Below, piece by piece: positions 60,726 to 64,000 of a stretch of 64,000 nt of DNA. Origin of the DNA: Corynebacterium doosanense CAU 212 = DSM 45436 (GTDB taxonomy: Bacteria > Actinomycetota > Actinomycetes > Mycobacteriales > Mycobacteriaceae); assembly GCF_000767055.1 (NCBI RefSeq), contig NZ_CP006764.1, positions 1,364,001-1,428,000 on the forward strand, read 5' to 3'. The translations under genes and the position numbers were made by a program. The notes beneath the pieces were generated by a model. That model was not told where the DNA came from, did not search any database, and worked only from the letters and a program-made list of their open reading frames with translations. Position 1 is the stretch's first letter. Each line of letters begins with the position of its first letter.

Positions 60726-61760
60726 CTAGAGCCAGCCGTTGCGGCGGAACCAGTACCAGAGCCCGGCGATGATGCCCACGATGACCGCGAGGGTGATGAA
60801 GTAGCCGTAGCGGTAGTGCAGCTCCGGCATGTTGTCGAAGTTCATGCCGTAGATACCCGCGATGAGGGTCGGTACCGCGGCCATTCCGACAAAGGCGGAG
60901 ATGGCCCTCATGTCCTGGTTCTGCTGGAGGGTGATCTTGGCGACGGACGCGTCGATGAGCGAGGCGAGTCGCTGATCGAAACCAGCGATCCGGTCCCGGA
61001 CCGACAGCTCGGTGTCCTGGACGTCGCGGAAGTAGGAGCGCACCTGCTTGGGAATGAGGTCCTTGTGGTCACGCAGCAGGGTGGCCAGCGCCTCGCTCAA
61101 CGGGTCGGTGGCATGGCGCATCTCCAGGATCTCCCGGCGGAACAGGTAGATCCTGTCGATGCTGATCTTTGAACCGGGCGTGAACACCTCGTCCTCGAGC
61201 TCGTCCACCTCGCCCTCGAGCAGGCCGGTGACATGCACATACTGGTCGACGAGCACGTCGGAGATGCGCCAGGCCACCGAGATCGGCCCCGCGGCGAACA
61301 TCCTCGGTTCCGTGTCCATCTCCGCGAAGATGTTGGGCAGGCTGGCCCCGTGGCGGATGGTGATGATGAACTTCGGCCCCACCACCATCTGCACGTCGCC
61401 CGTGGTGATCACCTCGCGGGTGTCGGCGACCTCCTCGTCGTCGGTGAACTGCACGGCGCGGACGACGAGGAACAGCTGGTTGTCGTAGCGTTCGATCTTG
61501 GGCCGCTGATGCCGGGAGGACGCGTCCTCGGCGATGAGCCGGTGGATGCCGAACTCCTCGGCCACTCGCTCCATCTGGGTCGCGGAAGGATCATTGAGCG
61601 CGAGCCAGACGAACCCGTTCTCGTGCTCCGTGACCTCACGCAGCGCGGAGGCCGTGTGGTACTCGCCCGGCATGCGTTTGCCGTCGACGATGATGCGGCA
61701 GTGCTCAATGGCGCGTTCGAGTGGCACGTTGAACTTCGGGGCGCGGCCCTTGGGCTCCAT
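60726..61760 (-). CDS. corA: CorA-family magnesium/cobalt transporter
   Basis: 344 residues on the minus strand from the ATG at 61760, which has AAGGAG 6 bases upstream. A long cytosolic domain is followed by two C-terminal helices; the first ends in the YGMNFDNMPEL signature (GMN motif) and the second is FITLAVIVGIIAGLWYWF. The channel forms a pentamer for Mg2+ uptake. The upstream frame to 61817 is unnecessary. Confidence 0.94.
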   Translation of the reverse strand: MEPKGRAPKFNVPLERAIEHCRIIVDGKRMPGEYHTASALREVTEHENGFVWLALNDPSATQMERVAEEFGIHRLIAEDASSRHQRPKIERYDNQLFLVVRAVQFTDDEEVADTREVITTGDVQMVVGPKFIITIRHGASLPNIFAEMDTEPRMFAAGPISVAWRISDVLVDQYVHVTGLLEGEVDELEDEVFTPGSKISIDRIYLFRREILEMRHATDPLSEALATLLRDHKDLIPKQVRSYFRDVQDTELSVRDRIAGFDQRLASLIDASVAKITLQQNQDMRAISAFVGMAAVPTLIAGIYGMNFDNMPELHYRYGYFITLAVIVGIIAGLWYWFRRNGWL

Positions 61761-61809
61761 GTGACTCCTTAGTGAATCCTCGGTGAAATTGTCCTCTAGG
61801 CTTGGCCGT

Positions 61810-62394
61810 ATGGCCACGTGGAAAGAAGTAACCGCAGCTAACCCCGCTCACTCGGAAAACTATGCCAGACGCTGGAAAATCATGGAGGCTCAGGGCCAGG
61901 ACATCCACGGCGAGGCACGGCTTATCGACGCCCTGTCCGAACGAGGTTCCCGGATCCTCGACGCCGGTTGCGGAACCGGTCGCCTCGGAGGTTATCTGCT
62001 GCGCCAGGGACACACCGTGGTGGGCACGGACGTCGACCCGGTGCTCATCGGGCACGCTGAGGCCGCCTTCCCGGAAGGCACCTGGTACGTGGGCGACCTG
62101 TCGGAGGATCCCGTCGCAGAGTCGGGATTCGATCTCGCCGTGTCCGCGGGAAACGTCATGGGCTTTCTCGCCGAGGACGGCCGACTGTCCGCGCTGAAGA
62201 ACATCCGGGAATCGCTCCGCAACGACGGGCGGTTCATCGTCGGGTTCGGGGCGGGACGTGGCTGGGGATTCGATAACTTCCTCGAGCTCGCCTTCGAGGC
62301 GGGTTTTGCGGTGGACAACACCTTCGAGAGCTGGGATCTCCAACCCTTCGACGACGAGTCGACCTTCCTCGTGGCGTTCCTGCGCGCGGTCTGA
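61810..62394 (+). CDS. Class I SAM-dependent methyltransferase
   Basis: 194 residues from the ATG at 61810. Motif I is ILDAGCGTGRLGGYLL near residue 48, then VVGTDVDPVLIGHAE, FDLAVSAGNVMGFLAED and NIRESLRNDGRFIVGFGAG, a small-molecule methyltransferase fold. TAGGCT at 61797-61802 ends 7 bases before the ATG; there is no Shine-Dalgarno. It is divergent from corA with a 49-base gap that must hold both promoters. Substrate unknown. Confidence 0.85.
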   Translation: MATWKEVTAANPAHSENYARRWKIMEAQGQDIHGEARLIDALSERGSRILDAGCGTGRLGGYLLRQGHTVVGTDVDPVLIGHAEAAFPEGTWYVGDLSEDPVAESGFDLAVSAGNVMGFLAEDGRLSALKNIRESLRNDGRFIVGFGAGRGWGFDNFLELAFEAGFAVDNTFESWDLQPFDDESTFLVAFLRAV

Positions 62395-62401
62395 TCCAGT
62401 G

Positions 62402-62444
62402 AAAACCCCGCCCGCGCCGGTGATCGGCGGGGACGGGGATTTTA
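62402..62444. terminator. Bidirectional terminator between the methyltransferase and ndh
   Basis: The inverted arms aaaaccccg-cccgc and gcgggg-acggggatttt form a GC-rich stem with A-tracts on one side and T-tracts on the other, as expected between convergent genes. Confidence 0.7.
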
Positions 62445-62457
62445 AGGGGAGAGCCTG

Positions 62458-63798
62458 CTAGCGGGCGTCGTCCCCGAACGCACTCTTCCACTGCTTCGAG
62501 GTGACCTCGAGGTTGGATCGGTCGGGAGAGAGAACGTTGATGCCCGTGTTGAGGACCGTGAACACGCGGTTGCGCACGCCCGGCAGGAACGCGAGGTGCA
62601 CGCCGAGCCACATGACCCAGCCGGCGAACCCGGTGACCTCGACCTTGCCCATTTTCACCACGGCGGCGAAGCGGGAGACGATGGCCATGGAGCCCTTGTC
62701 GAAGTAGTCGAACGCCTCGCGCTGCTCCGGCGACTGCTCGCCGGAAACTTCCTTGGCCAGGTTCTTGGCCACGTACGCGCCACCCTGGATGGCGGTCTGG
62801 GCGACGCCCGGGAGGCGGTCCGGGTGGCCCATCATGTCACCGATGACAAAGACGTTCTTCAGCTCACCGACGGAGAGATCCGGGTTGACGGGGACACGAC
62901 CGGCGCGGTCGGCCTCGACGCCGGCCTGGTCGGCGATCATCTTGCCCAGGGGAGAGGCGGCGACGCCGGCGGACCAGATCTTGAACGGCGCCTGGATGGT
63001 GTGCTCGGTGTCGTCCTTGGTGGACTTGTAGGTCACGGAATCGGCGTCGATGTTGGTGACCATGGCGTTGAGCTTGACGATGACGCCGTTCTTCTCCAGG
63101 TTGCGCTGGGCGTTGCGGCCCAGGCGCTTGCCGAAGGGCGGCAGGACCTGAGCCATGCCGTCGAGCAGGTAGATGCGCGCCGCGGAGGAGTTGAAGTGGG
63201 AGAACTCGTTCTTCAGGGTGCGGTTGGCCATCTCGGCGAGCTGGCCGGCGAGCTCGACGCCGGTCGGGCCTGCGCCCACGATGACGAAGGTGAGCAGGCG
63301 CTCGCGCTCGGCGGGATCCTCGGTGAGCTCGGCCTGCTCGAAGGCGTTGATGACCCGTGCGCGGATGTGCAGCGCGTCATCGATGGTCTTCATGCCGGGG
63401 GCGAACTCGGCGAAGTGGTCGTTGCCGAAGTAGGACTGGCCGGCACCGGCCGCGACGACGAGGGAGTCGTAGGAGAAGGTGCGGGACTTCTCGCCGAGCT
63501 CGGCGGTGACGGTCTGTGCGGAGACGTCGATGTCCGTCACGTTGCCCTGCACGATGTCCACGTTGTCCTGACGGCGCAGGTACTGACGGGTCTGGGGAGC
63601 AACTTCGCCGGGGGAGAGGATGCCGGTGGCCACCTGGTACAGCAGCGGCGGGAACAGGTGGTGGTTGGTGCGGTCGATAAGGGTGATGTCGACGTCGGCA
63701 CCGTGCAGTTCGCGGACCGCGGACATGCCGCCGATTCCGGAGCCGATGACGACCACGTGGTGTCGGTCGCCCGACGGACGGTACGGGGTTTCGGTCAT
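62458..63798 (-). CDS. ndh: Type II NADH dehydrogenase
   Basis: 446 residues on the minus strand. The FAD-binding motif VVVIGSGIGGMSAVRELHG is at about residues 15-33, the NADH motif FVIVGAGPTGVELAGQLAE near 170, and NVFVIGDMMGHPDRLPG is the second FAD signature. The C-terminal region with FAGWVMWLGVHLAFLPG is the amphipathic membrane-binding part. It passes electrons from NADH to menaquinone without proton pumping; corynebacteria lack complex I and rely on it. Start ATG 63798 is preferred over GTG 63810; GAGGA lies about 13 bases upstream. Confidence 0.96.
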   Translation of the reverse strand: MTETPYRPSGDRHHVVVIGSGIGGMSAVRELHGADVDITLIDRTNHHLFPPLLYQVATGILSPGEVAPQTRQYLRRQDNVDIVQGNVTDIDVSAQTVTAELGEKSRTFSYDSLVVAAGAGQSYFGNDHFAEFAPGMKTIDDALHIRARVINAFEQAELTEDPAERERLLTFVIVGAGPTGVELAGQLAEMANRTLKNEFSHFNSSAARIYLLDGMAQVLPPFGKRLGRNAQRNLEKNGVIVKLNAMVTNIDADSVTYKSTKDDTEHTIQAPFKIWSAGVAASPLGKMIADQAGVEADRAGRVPVNPDLSVGELKNVFVIGDMMGHPDRLPGVAQTAIQGGAYVAKNLAKEVSGEQSPEQREAFDYFDKGSMAIVSRFAAVVKMGKVEVTGFAGWVMWLGVHLAFLPGVRNRVFTVLNTGINVLSPDRSNLEVTSKQWKSAFGDDAR

Positions 63799-63937
63799 GG
63801 TGATTGGCACTTCCTCAAAAAAATTTGGTCACTGATGTTCTCAACCCTGGTCATACTAGTACCTTGTCGTGATATCGGCGGGGTCGCGTCGGAGAGCCTG
63901 GCCGGAAACGCCCGGACCACGCACTAACCTTGCCCGG

Positions 63938-64000
63938 GTGAGTGCGAATCATCTCGACGTCATCGACGGGAATGCCTGGCCCGCCGTGGCGGAGCTGCCC
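63938..64000 (+). CDS. Start of an unidentified gene, cut by the window end
   Basis: Twenty-one codons from a GTG: VSANHLDVIDGNAWPAVAEL and one more Pro. TAACCT at 63925-63930 ends exactly 7 bases before the GTG, the same leaderless geometry as many genes here, which supports the start. Too little is visible to name a product. Confidence 0.5.
   Translation, partial: MSANHLDVIDGNAWPAVAELP

Overview
The window is a 64 kb stretch of a high-GC Corynebacterium chromosome. This rests on the gene set and order: the arginine cluster argB-D-F-R-G-H, steA-steB, an odhI (FHA) gene with the conserved Thr14-Thr15 site followed by a FtsR-type MerR gene, secA2, type II NADH dehydrogenase, and an rRNA operon with actinobacterial-type antitermination boxes. 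Many genes also show TA-N3-T promoter hexamers placed directly before the start codon (leaderless transcription), as expected in this genus. I cannot name the species from the sequence alone.

Layout: 1-5500 arginine biosynthesis (argB end, argD, argF, argR, argG, argH). 5564-8872 a three-gene envelope module: a membrane-anchored solute-binding-like protein, a solute-binding plus VWA lipoprotein, and an XpaC-like membrane protein. 8873-16157 a horizontally acquired defence segment: an AT-richer DUF262/HNH (GmrSD-like) gene broken by a frameshift, and a 1663-residue single-chain Type ISP-like restriction-modification enzyme. 16168-17634 a Trm112-like protein and tyrS. 17635-23742 a complete rRNA operon (16S-23S-5S, no tRNA in the spacer) with promoter, antitermination elements and terminator. 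23780-33063 a TPR protein, HAD phosphatase, a small unknown protein, tlyA, nadK, recN, steA, steB, a Nudix hydrolase and xerD. 33156-36772 a secreted protein, an IS21-family element, and the 3' remnant of a membrane-anchored protein gene. 36886-42579 parA, scpA, scpB, rluB, cmk, der. 42704-45431 an ABC importer of the TrpXYZ-like type. 45428-49454 a small unknown gene, a methyltransferase, an LpqC-like esterase lipoprotein, a diacylglycerol-kinase-family protein and a sucrase/ferredoxin-like protein. Then tRNA-Pro(GGG), a YchJ-like gene, and 50124-55067 secA2, odhI, ftsR, a DUF151 nuclease-family gene and a second merR gene. 55142-64000 a second VWA protein, an unknown conserved protein, a DEAD-box helicase, gnd, a thioesterase, corA, a methyltransferase, ndh and the start of one further gene.

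Most of the window is core metabolism and cell-cycle or chromosome maintenance in compact, often start-stop-overlapping operons. The accessory material is concentrated in two places: the defence segment inserted between the arginine/VWA genes and tyrS, and the IS21 element between xerD and parA. The least understood parts are the solute-binding/VWA/XpaC-like module (with a second, unlinked VWA protein of similar design at 55-56 kb) and the 3' remnant next to the IS21 element.
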